Below, piece after piece: positions 43,540 to 51,862 of a stretch of 64,000 bases of DNA. Location of the stretch: assembly GCF_039539345.1 (NCBI RefSeq), contig NZ_BAABCY010000078.1, positions 62,001-126,000 on the forward strand, in the 5' to 3' direction. The stretch's first letter is position 1. The number at the start of each line of letters is the position of its first letter. Source of the DNA: Snuella lapsa (GTDB taxonomy: Bacteria > Bacteroidota > Bacteroidia > Flavobacteriales > Flavobacteriaceae). A model generated the notes under the pieces. That model saw only the letters and a program-made list of their open reading frames with translations, did not search any database and was not told the origin of the DNA. The position numbers and the translations under genes are program-made.

Positions 43540-44248
43540 TTGGACATACGTAAAAATGATTTTGCTACTGTTGCTGGTAGGCTTTTTATATGCTTTTGCT
43601 TCAGGAAGGAATGCGGTAAGGAAAGTGTCTAAACCTGTGGTTACTTTTATTGGTGAAAACAATCTTTTTATAACTATTGAGACTGTTAGTAAATTGTTAA
43701 TACAAAATCAAGAAGGCCTTAAAAATGTAGCTAAAGAAACTTTAGCTTTGAATAAGCTGGAGAATGCCCTGAATTCTAACCCAATGATTAAAACTGCCGA
43801 AGTGTATGTTACTGTTAATGGTACACTTAATGCTGATATTGAACAAAGAAACCCAATTGCTAGAGTAAGCACTAATGCATCTTACTATATCGATGATGAA
43901 GGTTTCTTTATGCCATTGTCAACAAATTATTCAGCTAGAGTGCCACTTGTTACAGGTTTTGTTGAAAAGAATAACTTAAAAAATGTTTATAAAGTTGCAA
44001 ACAAAATTAGAAATGATGCTTTCTTAAAAAAGAATGTTTTTGAGATTCATCAGAGTATAGATAAGACTATTTATTTAAAACTCAGACAATGTAAGTTTCT
44101 AGTGCAATTAGGAGATGTAATGAATTTAGATAAAAAAATAAATAACCTAAAAGCGTTTTATCAAAAAAGCTTAAAAGAGAAAACGCTTGATGATTATAAA
44201 AAAGTCAATTTGCAATTTGATAACCAAGTAGTGTGTACCAAAGCGTAA
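43526..44248 (+). CDS. ftsQ: Cell division protein FtsQ/DivIB
   Basis: The 240-residue bitopic protein has a very short cytoplasmic N-terminus, a membrane helix (MILLLLLVGFLYAFA, about residues 11-25) and a periplasmic region with a POTRA-like segment (ETLALNKLENALNSNPMIKTAEVYVTVNG region) followed by IEQRNPIARV. FtsQ is poorly conserved. The call rests on this pattern and on its place between murC and ftsA. The start is GTG at 43526, inside murC; no ATG gives a full membrane helix with a cytoplasmic tail. Confidence 0.88.
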   Translation: MSQSNWTYVKMILLLLLVGFLYAFASGRNAVRKVSKPVVTFIGENNLFITIETVSKLLIQNQEGLKNVAKETLALNKLENALNSNPMIKTAEVYVTVNGTLNADIEQRNPIARVSTNASYYIDDEGFFMPLSTNYSARVPLVTGFVEKNNLKNVYKVANKIRNDAFLKKNVFEIHQSIDKTIYLKLRQCKFLVQLGDVMNLDKKINNLKAFYQKSLKEKTLDDYKKVNLQFDNQVVCTKA

Positions 44249-44252
44249 ATCT

Positions 44253-45566
44253 ATGGAGCATAATATAGCAGTTGGATTAGATATAGGAACCACAAAAATT
44301 GTGGCAATGATTGGCCGTAAAAACGATTACGGAAAATTAGAAATTTTGGGTATTGGTAAATCCAAAAGTTTGGGCGTGCACCGTGGTGTCGTAAATAATA
44401 TTACGCAAACCATTCAGTCTATCCAGCAAGCTGTACAGGAGGCAGAAGTAGCAGCCGATATGAAAATAGAAGGTGTTACAGTTGGTATTGCAGGGCAGCA
44501 TATACGCAGCTTACAACATAGTGATTACATTACCAGACCAAATTCTGAGCATGTTATCGATGATGACGATATAGACCGACTTATCAATCAAGTCCACAAA
44601 TTGGTAATGCTTCCTGGCGAAGAAATTATCCATGTGTTACCTCAAGAATATAAAGTTGATGGTCAGGCCGAAATAAAGGAACCTATTGGAATGTACGGAG
44701 GACGTTTGGAAGCGAATTTTCATGTGGTTGTAGGTCAAGTGTCATCCATACGTAACATAGGTCGTTGTGTGCAAAGTGCTGGACTAAACCTGGAAGGTAT
44801 TACTCTAGAGCCATTAGCATCAGCAAATGCTGTTTTAAGTCAAGAAGAAAAAGAAGCAGGTGTAGCACTTATCGATATAGGAGGAGGAACTACCGATCTG
44901 GCAATATTTAGAGACGGTATTATTCGTCATACAGCCGTTATCCCGTTTGGGGGCAATGTTATAACTGAAGACATAAAAGAAGGCTGCTCCATTATTGAGA
45001 AGCAAGCAGAACTATTAAAAATTAAGTTTGGATCTGCTTGGCCCGGTGAAAATAAGGATAACGAGATCGTGTCCATTCCAGGTTTAAGAGGTAGAGAACC
45101 AAAAGAAATAACTTTAAAAAACCTTTCAAGAATCATTCATGCCCGTGTAGTTGAAATAATAGAACAGGTTTATGTTGAGATTAAAAATTACGGACACGAA
45201 GAGCAAAAGAAAAAATTAATAGCCGGTATTGTATTAACAGGTGGAGGAGCACAGTTAAAACACTTAAAGCAGTTGGTAGAGTATATTACCGGTATGGATA
45301 CCCGAATTGGGTATCCTAATGAGCATTTGGCGGGTGATAGCGATGCGGACATAACAAGTCCTCTATATGCTACAGCTGTAGGTTTGGTGTTAGACGGCTT
45401 GAAGCGTCAAGAAAGAAAACGTGTAGAAGCCGAATCTGAAAAAGCTAAAGCCCATGAAACGGAAGTGCCCGAAGAGGAAACTATTGAGAAACCAGTAAAA
45501 GAGCGTCGCTCTTTTTTAGATAAGTTAACCGAACGTGTCAAGGATTTTCTTGATAACGCAGAATAA
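44253..45566 (+). CDS. ftsA: Cell division protein FtsA
   Basis: The 437-residue actin-like ATPase tethers FtsZ filaments to the membrane. AVGLDIGTTKIVAMIGR is phosphate loop 1, GVALIDIGGGTTDLAIFRDG phosphate loop 2, and IVLTGGGAQLKHLKQLV the adenosine motif. The SHS2/1C domain lies at about residues 85-165. The C-terminal stretch RSFLDKLTERVKDFLDN (about 418-435) is an amphipathic helix, as in the FtsA membrane-targeting sequence. The linker before it is charged and longer than in E. coli. ftsZ follows 58 bp later. Confidence 0.96.
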   Translation: MEHNIAVGLDIGTTKIVAMIGRKNDYGKLEILGIGKSKSLGVHRGVVNNITQTIQSIQQAVQEAEVAADMKIEGVTVGIAGQHIRSLQHSDYITRPNSEHVIDDDDIDRLINQVHKLVMLPGEEIIHVLPQEYKVDGQAEIKEPIGMYGGRLEANFHVVVGQVSSIRNIGRCVQSAGLNLEGITLEPLASANAVLSQEEKEAGVALIDIGGGTTDLAIFRDGIIRHTAVIPFGGNVITEDIKEGCSIIEKQAELLKIKFGSAWPGENKDNEIVSIPGLRGREPKEITLKNLSRIIHARVVEIIEQVYVEIKNYGHEEQKKKLIAGIVLTGGGAQLKHLKQLVEYITGMDTRIGYPNEHLAGDSDADITSPLYATAVGLVLDGLKRQERKRVEAESEKAKAHETEVPEEETIEKPVKERRSFLDKLTERVKDFLDNAE

Positions 45567-45624
45567 AAAATCCATTGAAAAGAAAAGTAAAAATTAAAGT
45601 ATTAATACCAGTAAAACAGAATTT

Positions 45625-47595
45625 ATGAGCAGCAAAAAAGAATTCGAAAGCATAACATTTGATTTGCCCAAGAACCAATCAAATGTCATTAAGGTTATTG
45701 GTGTTGGTGGCGGTGGTAGCAATGCCATTAACCATATGTTCCAACAAGGTATAAAAGGTGTAGATTTTTATATCTGTAATACAGACGCGCAAGCACTTCA
45801 AAATAGCGGTGTGCCTAATAAAATTCAATTAGGACTTAACCTTACAGAAGGATTGGGAGCCGGCGCAAATCCTGATATAGGAGAGCAATCTGCTGTAGAA
45901 AGCTTTGAGGATATTTCCCAAATGCTGGACAGCAATACCAAAATGGCTTTTATTACCGCAGGTATGGGGGGTGGTACAGGTACAGGTGCAGCACCTATTA
46001 TTGCTAAAATGGCTAAGGATTTAGATATTTTAACAGTGGGGATTGTAACCATGCCTTTCCAATTTGAAGGTAAGATGCGGTTAGAGCAAGCCCAAAAAGG
46101 TATTGAAAACCTGCGTAGTGTAGTCGATTCTTTAATTGTAATCAATAACAACAAACTTCGTGAAGTTTATGGTAACCTTGGCTTTAAAGCAGGGTTCTCT
46201 AAAGCAGACGAAGTGCTATCTACTGCTGCTCGTGGTATAGCCGAAGTTATTACCCATCACTATACACAAAACATCGATTTACGTGATGCTAAAACTGTAT
46301 TAAGCAATAGTGGCACTGCTATTATGGGATCTGCCTTGGCTTCTGGCCAAAATCGTGCGCAAGAAGCAATACGAAAAGCATTAGACTCGCCGTTGTTAAA
46401 CGATAATAAAATTACAGGAGCTAAAAATGTATTACTGCTTATCGTTTCTGGAGCTCAGGAAATTACCATTGATGAAATTGGTGAGATTAACGATCATATC
46501 CAAAATGAAGCAGGGCACGGTGCCAATATTATTATGGGGGTTGGTGAAGATGAATCACTAGAAGAATCTATTGCAGTTACCATTATAGCTACTGGTTTTA
46601 ATGTAGAACAACAAGACGAAATTTCTAATACAGAAACAAAAAAGGTAATTCATTCACTAACTGAAGATAAAGAATTGAGTAATGCCGATAAAGATCCGGT
46701 TATTATAGCACCAGTTATCGAGCTAGAGAAGAAAAAAGACCCTCCAATCGTTAGACATACTTTAGATGTCGATTCTGAAGATTTAGAATTTGGTACACCA
46801 GAGAATAGTGTAATCAATAAAAAATCTTCCGTAAAACATTTGGAAGACGACGGTATGGTACCCACATCTGAAGCTATTAAGAATATAAACGTGGTTTATG
46901 ATGAAGTTAAGGCCAATTATCAAGAAGAAGAAGACTTTGTGATAAAGCCGGTAACAAAAATGGCAAATGTAGAAAAAGTTGATGTTGAAGAAGAACAACA
47001 GATTACCTTAACTTTTGATATGCCAATAAGTTCCACTAATAAGGGAAATGTCGAAAAAGAAGATACAACAGATAGCTTAAATACAATTAACGATAGCATA
47101 AAGAAAATCCCCGTAAAGGATTATATAGAGCTTATTACCGTTACAGAAGCCAGTGAACAAGGAGAAGTGCGTTATGCTTTAGATGACTATATTGAATTAG
47201 AATCTACAACAACTAGAAAACAGATTAAACAAAAGGAAACTTTAGACGATCTAGAGCCTAGCGATATTGTGTTCGAAAAGAAACAAGTAGAGCCACAAGA
47301 GACACAGGAAATACCAGCAGATGAGGTAGATCCAATGAACAGTCCTATTTCTGACATGCTTAAAGAACGTGCTGCAGAACGCAGAAGAAAGATGAAGGAT
47401 TTCAATTATAAGTTCAATAATGCAAAAATTGATGATATCGAAAAAATACCAGCCTACAAGCGACAAGGTGTTAATTTAGAAGATGCAAAACATTCTTCTG
47501 AAACCGATATGTCAAGAACTAGCATTGGCGTTGATGATAACGACGATATTCAATTAAGGAGCAACAATTCTTTTTTACACGATAATGTTGATTAA
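45625..47595 (+). CDS. ftsZ: Cell division GTPase FtsZ with long C-terminal extension
   Basis: The 656-residue tubulin homologue forms the division ring. The core (about residues 15-325) has IKVIGVGGGGSNAINHM, the GTP loop GGGTGTGAAP, NNNKLREVYG and a T7-type loop. The next ~280 residues are an acidic, low-complexity linker, much longer than in E. coli (383 residues in total). IPAYKRQ at about 608-614 resembles the conserved C-terminal peptide that binds FtsA, but 42 more residues follow, ending NNSFLHDNVD. A strong terminator lies downstream, so it closes the dcw operon. Confidence 0.97.
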   Translation: MSSKKEFESITFDLPKNQSNVIKVIGVGGGGSNAINHMFQQGIKGVDFYICNTDAQALQNSGVPNKIQLGLNLTEGLGAGANPDIGEQSAVESFEDISQMLDSNTKMAFITAGMGGGTGTGAAPIIAKMAKDLDILTVGIVTMPFQFEGKMRLEQAQKGIENLRSVVDSLIVINNNKLREVYGNLGFKAGFSKADEVLSTAARGIAEVITHHYTQNIDLRDAKTVLSNSGTAIMGSALASGQNRAQEAIRKALDSPLLNDNKITGAKNVLLLIVSGAQEITIDEIGEINDHIQNEAGHGANIIMGVGEDESLEESIAVTIIATGFNVEQQDEISNTETKKVIHSLTEDKELSNADKDPVIIAPVIELEKKKDPPIVRHTLDVDSEDLEFGTPENSVINKKSSVKHLEDDGMVPTSEAIKNINVVYDEVKANYQEEEDFVIKPVTKMANVEKVDVEEEQQITLTFDMPISSTNKGNVEKEDTTDSLNTINDSIKKIPVKDYIELITVTEASEQGEVRYALDDYIELESTTTRKQIKQKETLDDLEPSDIVFEKKQVEPQETQEIPADEVDPMNSPISDMLKERAAERRRKMKDFNYKFNNAKIDDIEKIPAYKRQGVNLEDAKHSSETDMSRTSIGVDDNDDIQLRSNNSFLHDNVD

Positions 47596-47633
47596 AAGAA
47601 TATAATATACACTGACCTTACTTAGTTATGATT

Positions 47634-47666
47634 CCCGATAAGTTTCCCTCAGCTTATCGGGTTTTG
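47634..47666 (+). terminator. Terminator after ftsZ
   Basis: CCCGATAAG (47634-47642) pairs with CTTATCGGG (47653-47661) around a 10-nt loop, followed by TTTTGTTTTT. It lies 38 bp after the ftsZ stop and ends the division cluster. Confidence 0.9.
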
Positions 47667-47807
47667 TTTTTGTCTAAACAAATAGATGCAGAGTTTATTT
47701 TAGTATTTCTAGGTTAGAAGAAATGGTATTAAAGTATTTTTTGCAATATTCTTTATGTAAGCAACAATCTATTTTTTATATTCGCAGCTACTTTATAACG
47801 TATAATA

Positions 47808-48257
47808 ATGAGTTTACAACAAGACATAATGACGGCACTAAAAGAAGCTATGAAGGCTAAAGATCAAACAGCCTTAACAGCTTTAAGAGCTGTAAAATCA
47901 GCCATATTATTAGCGCAGACAGAAAGTGGGGCTCAGGCAGAGTTAACAGAAGAGCAAGAACTTAAAATACTTCAAAAACAAGTAAAACAGCGTAAAGATA
48001 GCGCAGCGGTTTACATAGACCAAGGGCGCGAAGATTTAGCAGCTCCAGAACTAGCTGAAGCAGAAGTAATAAGTCAGTTTTTGCCTGAGGCTTTAAGCGA
48101 AGAGGCTATAAAAGAAGTTGTTGTAAAAGTAATTGCCGATATTGGTGCCCAAGGTATGAAAGATATGGGTAAGGTCATGGGAATTGTTAGTAAAGAGTTA
48201 GCAGGAAAAGCAGACGGTAAAACCATTTCCAATATAGTTAAAGAGCAATTAGCTTAA
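47808..48257 (+). CDS. GatB/YqeY domain protein
   Basis: The 149-residue soluble protein matches the YqeY family: DIMTALKEAMKAKDQTALTALRAVKSAI at the N-terminus (helical), QVKQRKDSAAVYIDQGREDLA in the middle, and MKDMGKVMGIVSKELAGKADGK at the C-terminus. The family resembles the tRNA-binding tail of the GatB amidotransferase subunit; its own function is not established. It follows the ftsZ terminator in the conserved flavobacterial order and is 15 bp upstream of tRNA-Arg. TATATTCG at 47777-47784 could be its -7 element (7 of 8). Confidence 0.92.
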   Translation: MSLQQDIMTALKEAMKAKDQTALTALRAVKSAILLAQTESGAQAELTEEQELKILQKQVKQRKDSAAVYIDQGREDLAAPELAEAEVISQFLPEALSEEAIKEVVVKVIADIGAQGMKDMGKVMGIVSKELAGKADGKTISNIVKEQLA

Positions 48258-48272
48258 AAATATAAACGTAAT

Positions 48273-48346
48273 GGCTGCGTAGTTCAACTGGATAGAATAT
48301 CAGATTTCGGCTCTGAGGGTTGGGGGTTCGAATCCCTCCGCGGTCA
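48273..48346 (+). tRNA. tRNA-Arg (anticodon TCG)
   Basis: The 74-nt cloverleaf has acceptor GGCTGCG with CGCGGTC (two G-U pairs), D loop AACTGGATA, anticodon stem TCAGA/TCTGA with loop TTTCGGC reading TCG (codon CGA), and T arm GGGGG-TTCGAAT-CCCTC. The discriminator is A; CCA is not encoded. It lies 15 bp after yqeY with no separate promoter in the gap, so it may be co-transcribed. Its 3' end is duplicated downstream. Confidence 0.93.
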
Positions 48347-48492
48347 CGAATGAATCACAAAAAAAGTGAATCATGAAGCGAGTTTCAAAATGAAACTCGC
48401 TTCTTTTTTTGAAAATTGTGAAGTGATTCTTTTTGTGATTTTCAACGCGGAGCGTTGTAGGGATCAACACTAGTTAATCCCTCCGCGGTCAC
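48331..48492. repeat. tRNA-Arg 3'-end direct repeat (att-like)
   Basis: AATCCCTCCGCGGTCAC occurs at 48331-48347, as the T-arm/acceptor 3' half of tRNA-Arg, and again at 48476-48492, start-to-start 145 bp. The second copy is not part of a tRNA. The interval has no gene, but carries a terminator and inverted repeats (AATCACAAAAA/TTTTTGTGATT and AGGGAT/ATCCCT). Duplication of a tRNA 3' end is the usual footprint of tyrosine-recombinase integration. A collapsed tandem tRNA copy is the alternative. Confidence 0.6.
48375..48410 (+). terminator. Terminator of tRNA-Arg
   Basis: GAAGCGAGTTTCA (48375-48387) pairs perfectly with TGAAACTCGCTTC (48391-48403) across AAA, followed by seven T residues. It begins 29 bp after the tRNA. 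Confidence 0.92.
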
Positions 48493-48496
48493 TGGG

Positions 48497-48538
48497 AAAA
48501 TCCAATTAGTTAGTAATAACTGGTTGGATTTTGTTTTT
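48497..48538 (+). terminator. Second terminator beyond the repeated tRNA end
   Basis: AAAATCCAATTAGTTA (48497-48512) pairs with TAACTGGTTGGATTTT (48517-48532), 16 bp including two T-G wobbles, around GTAA, and a T-rich tract follows. It lies 4 bp after the second tRNA-end copy. It may be the original terminator of tRNA-Arg, displaced by an insertion. Confidence 0.85.
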
Positions 48539-48622
48539 GTAAAAGTCTAATGCTTATCTTGTAATGCCATTACTAATTTAGAAATGGTATAATTTTAATT
48601 GTAAATGAATCGTTAAGATTAT

Positions 48623-49474
48623 ATGGCTTTTGTTTTAATAGCTAAACAATATAGTTTAGGAAGTAAAATAATTCTTGGAATTGTATTTGCTGTATTGGCG
48701 TATATGTTTTTAAGATATGCTATTAAGTTGGTAGAAATGGCTTACGTGATAAAATACAAAAAGCCATTATATGTTCACTTTTATTTGTACTTACGACGTT
48801 TGTCTAATGATCAGTTAGCCATTTTAAAGAAGCAATTTTCATTTTATAATAAATTAACTAAAAAGGAAAAAAAGTATTTTGAGCACCGTTTGGTGTCCTT
48901 TATAAATGATAAGGATTTTATAGGTAGGGATGGGCTGACCATAACCGAAGAAATGAAAGTGCTCATTGGAGCTACGGCAGTTATGCTAACTTTTGGTTTT
49001 CGAGATTATTATATAGGACTTATTTCCAAGATTGTAATTTACCCAAAGAAGTTTTATTCCCATACTAACAAAGCCTATCATAAAGGAGAGTTTAACCCTA
49101 AGCTAAAGGCCCTTGTTTTATCTTGGGAAGATTTTAAGCAAGGATTTAAAAATGGAGAAGACAATTTAAATTTAGGAATTCATGAGCTTACACATGCCAT
49201 TCATATAAATAGTATGAAAGAACGAGATGTGAGTTCTACAATATTTAGTGATTCTTTTAAAGAATTATCGATGCTTATAAATGCAAATGAAGCATTACGG
49301 GACGCTATAAAGATGTCGGCCTATTTTAGAAACTACGCCTATACAAATCAGTTTGAGTTTTTAGCAGTAGCTATTGAAAATTTTATTGAAACTCCTCATG
49401 AGTTTAAAGCTCAATTCCCTGAAATTTATATGAAAGTTAAACAAATGCTTAATTTTAATGTAGCTAATTATTAG
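48623..49474 (+). CDS. MtfA-like zinc-dependent peptidase (M90)
   Basis: The 283-residue protein has an N-terminal membrane helix (IILGIVFAVLAYMFLRYAI, about residues 13-31). Its zinc motif is HELTHAIH, with His187, Glu188 and His191. A third ligand glutamate probably lies in QFEFLAVAIENFIETP, matching the MtfA (DgsA anti-repressor) family. E. coli MtfA binds the Mlc repressor and has aminopeptidase activity, but no Mlc-like partner is visible here. Position next to tRNA-Arg is not informative for function. Confidence 0.85.
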   Translation: MAFVLIAKQYSLGSKIILGIVFAVLAYMFLRYAIKLVEMAYVIKYKKPLYVHFYLYLRRLSNDQLAILKKQFSFYNKLTKKEKKYFEHRLVSFINDKDFIGRDGLTITEEMKVLIGATAVMLTFGFRDYYIGLISKIVIYPKKFYSHTNKAYHKGEFNPKLKALVLSWEDFKQGFKNGEDNLNLGIHELTHAIHINSMKERDVSSTIFSDSFKELSMLINANEALRDAIKMSAYFRNYAYTNQFEFLAVAIENFIETPHEFKAQFPEIYMKVKQMLNFNVANY

Positions 49475-49727
49475 CATTAATAAAAATATAAGTTTGTGCC
49501 TTATAAATTAAGCAAACAAGGTCTCTGCAGAAAAACAGACTTCATATGCAAAAATCTTTTAGGATTTAACCAAAAGAGACAGCTTTTGTTACTTGAACAA
49601 GATTCGTTAAGGGACTAACAATCGTTACAGCATCATTATTATGTGAAACTAATGTTTAACATGATTTTTATCATACTTTTTAATTGTTTATAAGCTTAAT
49701 TTTATTTTGAAATTAAAACCGATAGAC

Positions 49728-50144
49728 ATGAAAAGAAGTATGCCAGTTTCCGAAATAATGAGTAAAAATGTTATTGCATTACGTCGGTCAGAAGATTTAA
49801 CAAGAGCAGAAATGCTTTTTAAAAGACACAAAATAAGACATATTCCTGTAGTGGTTGGCGAATGTGTCATTGGAATGTTGAGCTACACCGATCTGTTGAG
49901 AATAAGTTTTGCCGATGCTACCGAAGATGAACATAATGTAGATACAGTAGTATATAATATGTTCACAATTGAGCAGGTAATGACTAAAAATGTAACCAGT
50001 ATTTCCAGTGATACAACCATCAAGCAGGCGGCTGAAATATTAGCAGAAAATGAATTTCATGCACTACCTGTTGTGGATGATGCTGTTTTGGTTGGTATTG
50101 TGACAACAACCGATTTAATAAAATATTTACTAGATCAACTTTAG
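49728..50144 (+). CDS. Two-CBS-domain protein
   Basis: The 138-residue protein is just a pair of CBS domains: VSEIMSKNVIALRRSEDLT with HKIRHIPVVVGECVIGMLSY, then IEQVMTKNVTSISSDTTI with ENEFHALPVVDDAVLVGIVTT. Such stand-alone pairs bind adenine nucleotides and sense energy state. It is probably cytoplasmic. The frame extends upstream to a TTG at 49707, but the ATG at 49728 is more likely (MKRSMPVSEIM). A 230-bp AT-rich gap lies upstream. The stop overlaps that of rpe by 4 bp on the opposite strand. Confidence 0.88.
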   Translation: MKRSMPVSEIMSKNVIALRRSEDLTRAEMLFKRHKIRHIPVVVGECVIGMLSYTDLLRISFADATEDEHNVDTVVYNMFTIEQVMTKNVTSISSDTTIKQAAEILAENEFHALPVVDDAVLVGIVTTTDLIKYLLDQL

Positions 50145-50803
50145 GAGTTGGCTATTAGCTTTAAATCTTTTATAGTTTCTAATTGATTAGTACTTTTAAA
50201 AACATAGCTTCCAGCAACTAAAACATCAGCACCGGCATCAACGAGCGCTTTGGCATTCTTGTTGGTTACACCTCCGTCGATTTCAATGCGGGTAGAGGCA
50301 TTTTTGCGGGTAATGAGCTCTTTAAGTTGCTTGACTTTACTATAGGTGTTTTCAATAAAACTTTGGCCGCCAAAACCAGGATTGACACTCATAATGCAAA
50401 CTAAGTCAATATCGTTAATCGTGTCTTCTAAAACATTAATATTAGTATGCGGATTTAGTGCGACTCCAGCCTTCATGCCTTCGGCTTTAATAGCTTGAAG
50501 CGTACGGTGTAAATGCGTACAAGCTTCATAGTGTACTGTAAGTATATTGCTCCCTAAATTTGCAAAAGTTTTTATATATCTGTCAGGGTCTACAATCATA
50601 AGATGAACATCTATGGTTTTTTTTGCGTGCTTAGAAATTGCTTCTAAAACAGGCATTCCAAACGAAATATTAGGAACAAACACGCCATCCATTATGTCTA
50701 TATGGAACCAATCGGCATCACTTTCGTTTACCATTTCTATGTCACGTTGAAGATTTGCAAAATCGGCTGCTAGTACAGAAGGAGCTATTAATTTGGAATT
50801 CAT
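50141..50803 (-). CDS. rpe: Ribulose-phosphate 3-epimerase
   Basis: The 220-residue TIM-barrel enzyme interconverts ribulose-5-phosphate and xylulose-5-phosphate in the pentose phosphate pathway. APSVLAADFANL, FHIDIMDGVFVPNISFG (metal-binding His and Asp), VHLMIVDPDRYI, MSVNPGFGGQSFI and EIDGGVTNKNA are family signatures. The open frame reaches TTG at 50830, but a TATCTTTG promoter element covers 50828-50835, so the ATG at 50803 is the start. It is convergent with the CBS gene and downstream of rpoD. Confidence 0.96.
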   Translation of the reverse strand: MNSKLIAPSVLAADFANLQRDIEMVNESDADWFHIDIMDGVFVPNISFGMPVLEAISKHAKKTIDVHLMIVDPDRYIKTFANLGSNILTVHYEACTHLHRTLQAIKAEGMKAGVALNPHTNINVLEDTINDIDLVCIMSVNPGFGGQSFIENTYSKVKQLKELITRKNASTRIEIDGGVTNKNAKALVDAGADVLVAGSYVFKSTNQLETIKDLKLIANS

Positions 50804-50827
50804 TTTTGTTTTTATTGAAGTTTTTTG

Positions 50828-50835
50828 CAAAGATA
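50828..50835 (-). promoter_or_regulatory. -7 element for rpe
   Basis: TATCTTTG on the minus strand fits TAnnTTTG and ends 24 nt before the rpe ATG at 50803. It rules out the longer TTG start, which would lie within the element. Confidence 0.5.
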
Positions 50836-50898
50836 GATAATAAGTTAATAGGCGTTAGCTAATGAATAAAAAGAATTTTGTGAAATCATTAAAAAACA

Positions 50899-50923
50899 AA
50901 CCCCCGGTAATCAGCCGGGGGTT
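50899..50923 (-). terminator. Terminator of rpoD
   Basis: AACCCCCGG (50899-50907) pairs with CCGGGGGTT (50915-50923) around a 7-nt loop. On the minus strand it is followed by TTGTTTTTT. It lies 76 bp after the rpoD stop and separates it from rpe. Confidence 0.88.
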
Positions 50924-50998
50924 CTTTCATCAATCAAAAAACGAACAGTTATGTTTAACTGTTTGTTGCCTTAATTTAGTCGTAATTTATTGAAATTA

Positions 50999-51862
50999 CT
51001 AACCTAAATATGTTTTTAATATTTTACTTCTTGAAGTGTGTTTAAGTCTTCTAATGGCCTTTTCTTTAATCTGGCGAACACGTTCACGGGTTAGGTCGAA
51101 AGTTTCTCCAATTTCTTCAAGCGTCATTGGGTGTTGATTACCTAAACCAAAGTATAAACGAATAACATCTGCTTCTCGCGGTGTTAACGTTTCAAGGGCA
51201 CGCTCAATTTCTGTTCGTAAAGATTCGTGCAATAATTCTTTATCTGGATTTGGAGACTCACCACTGTTAAGGACATCATATAAATTAGAGTCTTCACCTT
51301 CAACCAAAGGAGCATCCATACTTACATGGCGACCAGAGTTTTTCATGGATTCCTTAACATCGTTAATGGTCATGTCTAATTCTTTAGCTATTTCTTCAGC
51401 ACTAGGTGGGCGCTCGTGACTTTGCTCAAGAAAAGCAAAGGTTTTGTTTATTTTATTAATGGATCCAATTTTGTTTAGGGGCAAACGTACAATACGGGAT
51501 TGCTCAGCTAAAGCTTGAAGAATGGACTGACGAATCCACCAAACGGCATATGATATAAATTTAAAACCACGGGTTTCGTCAAAACGCTGCGCAGCTTTAA
51601 TTAAGCCTAAATTGCCTTCATTAATTAGATCGGGTAATGTTAAACCCTGGTTTTGATATTGTTTGGCAACGGATACAACGAAACGTAAATTAGCTTTTGT
51701 TAATTTTTCTAAAGCAACTTGATCGCCTGCTTTAATACGTTGTGCCAATTCCACCTCTTCATCTGCCGTAATTAGGTCAACTTTGCCTATTTCCTGAAGA
51801 TATTTGTCTAACGAAGCAGTCTCTCTATTGGTAACCTGCTTTGTAATTTTAAGTTGTCTCAT
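50999..51862 (-). CDS. rpoD: Primary RNA polymerase sigma factor (RpoD/SigA)
   Basis: The 287-residue sigma70-family protein has regions 1.2-2.4 (AQRIKAGDQVALEKLTKANL, FISYAVWWIRQSILQALAEQ), region 3 (INKTFAFLEQSHERPPSAEE) and region 4 (LTLEEIGETFDLTRERVRQI-type helix, here MTLEEIGETFDLTRERVRQI). The N-terminal region 1.1 and the non-conserved insert of E. coli sigma70 are missing, so it is less than half that length, as for Bacteroidota primary sigma factors. Those recognise TTG/TAnnTTTG promoters, and such boxes recur in this window. It forms its own transcription unit. Confidence 0.95.
   Translation of the reverse strand: MRQLKITKQVTNRETASLDKYLQEIGKVDLITADEEVELAQRIKAGDQVALEKLTKANLRFVVSVAKQYQNQGLTLPDLINEGNLGLIKAAQRFDETRGFKFISYAVWWIRQSILQALAEQSRIVRLPLNKIGSINKINKTFAFLEQSHERPPSAEEIAKELDMTINDVKESMKNSGRHVSMDAPLVEGEDSNLYDVLNSGESPNPDKELLHESLRTEIERALETLTPREADVIRLYFGLGNQHPMTLEEIGETFDLTRERVRQIKEKAIRRLKHTSRSKILKTYLG

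Noticed and set aside
48347..48622. Possible small mobile element gene between tRNA-Arg and the MtfA-like gene
   Set aside because: Neither strand shows a frame of useful length or an integrase; the interval holds terminators and inverted repeats only.
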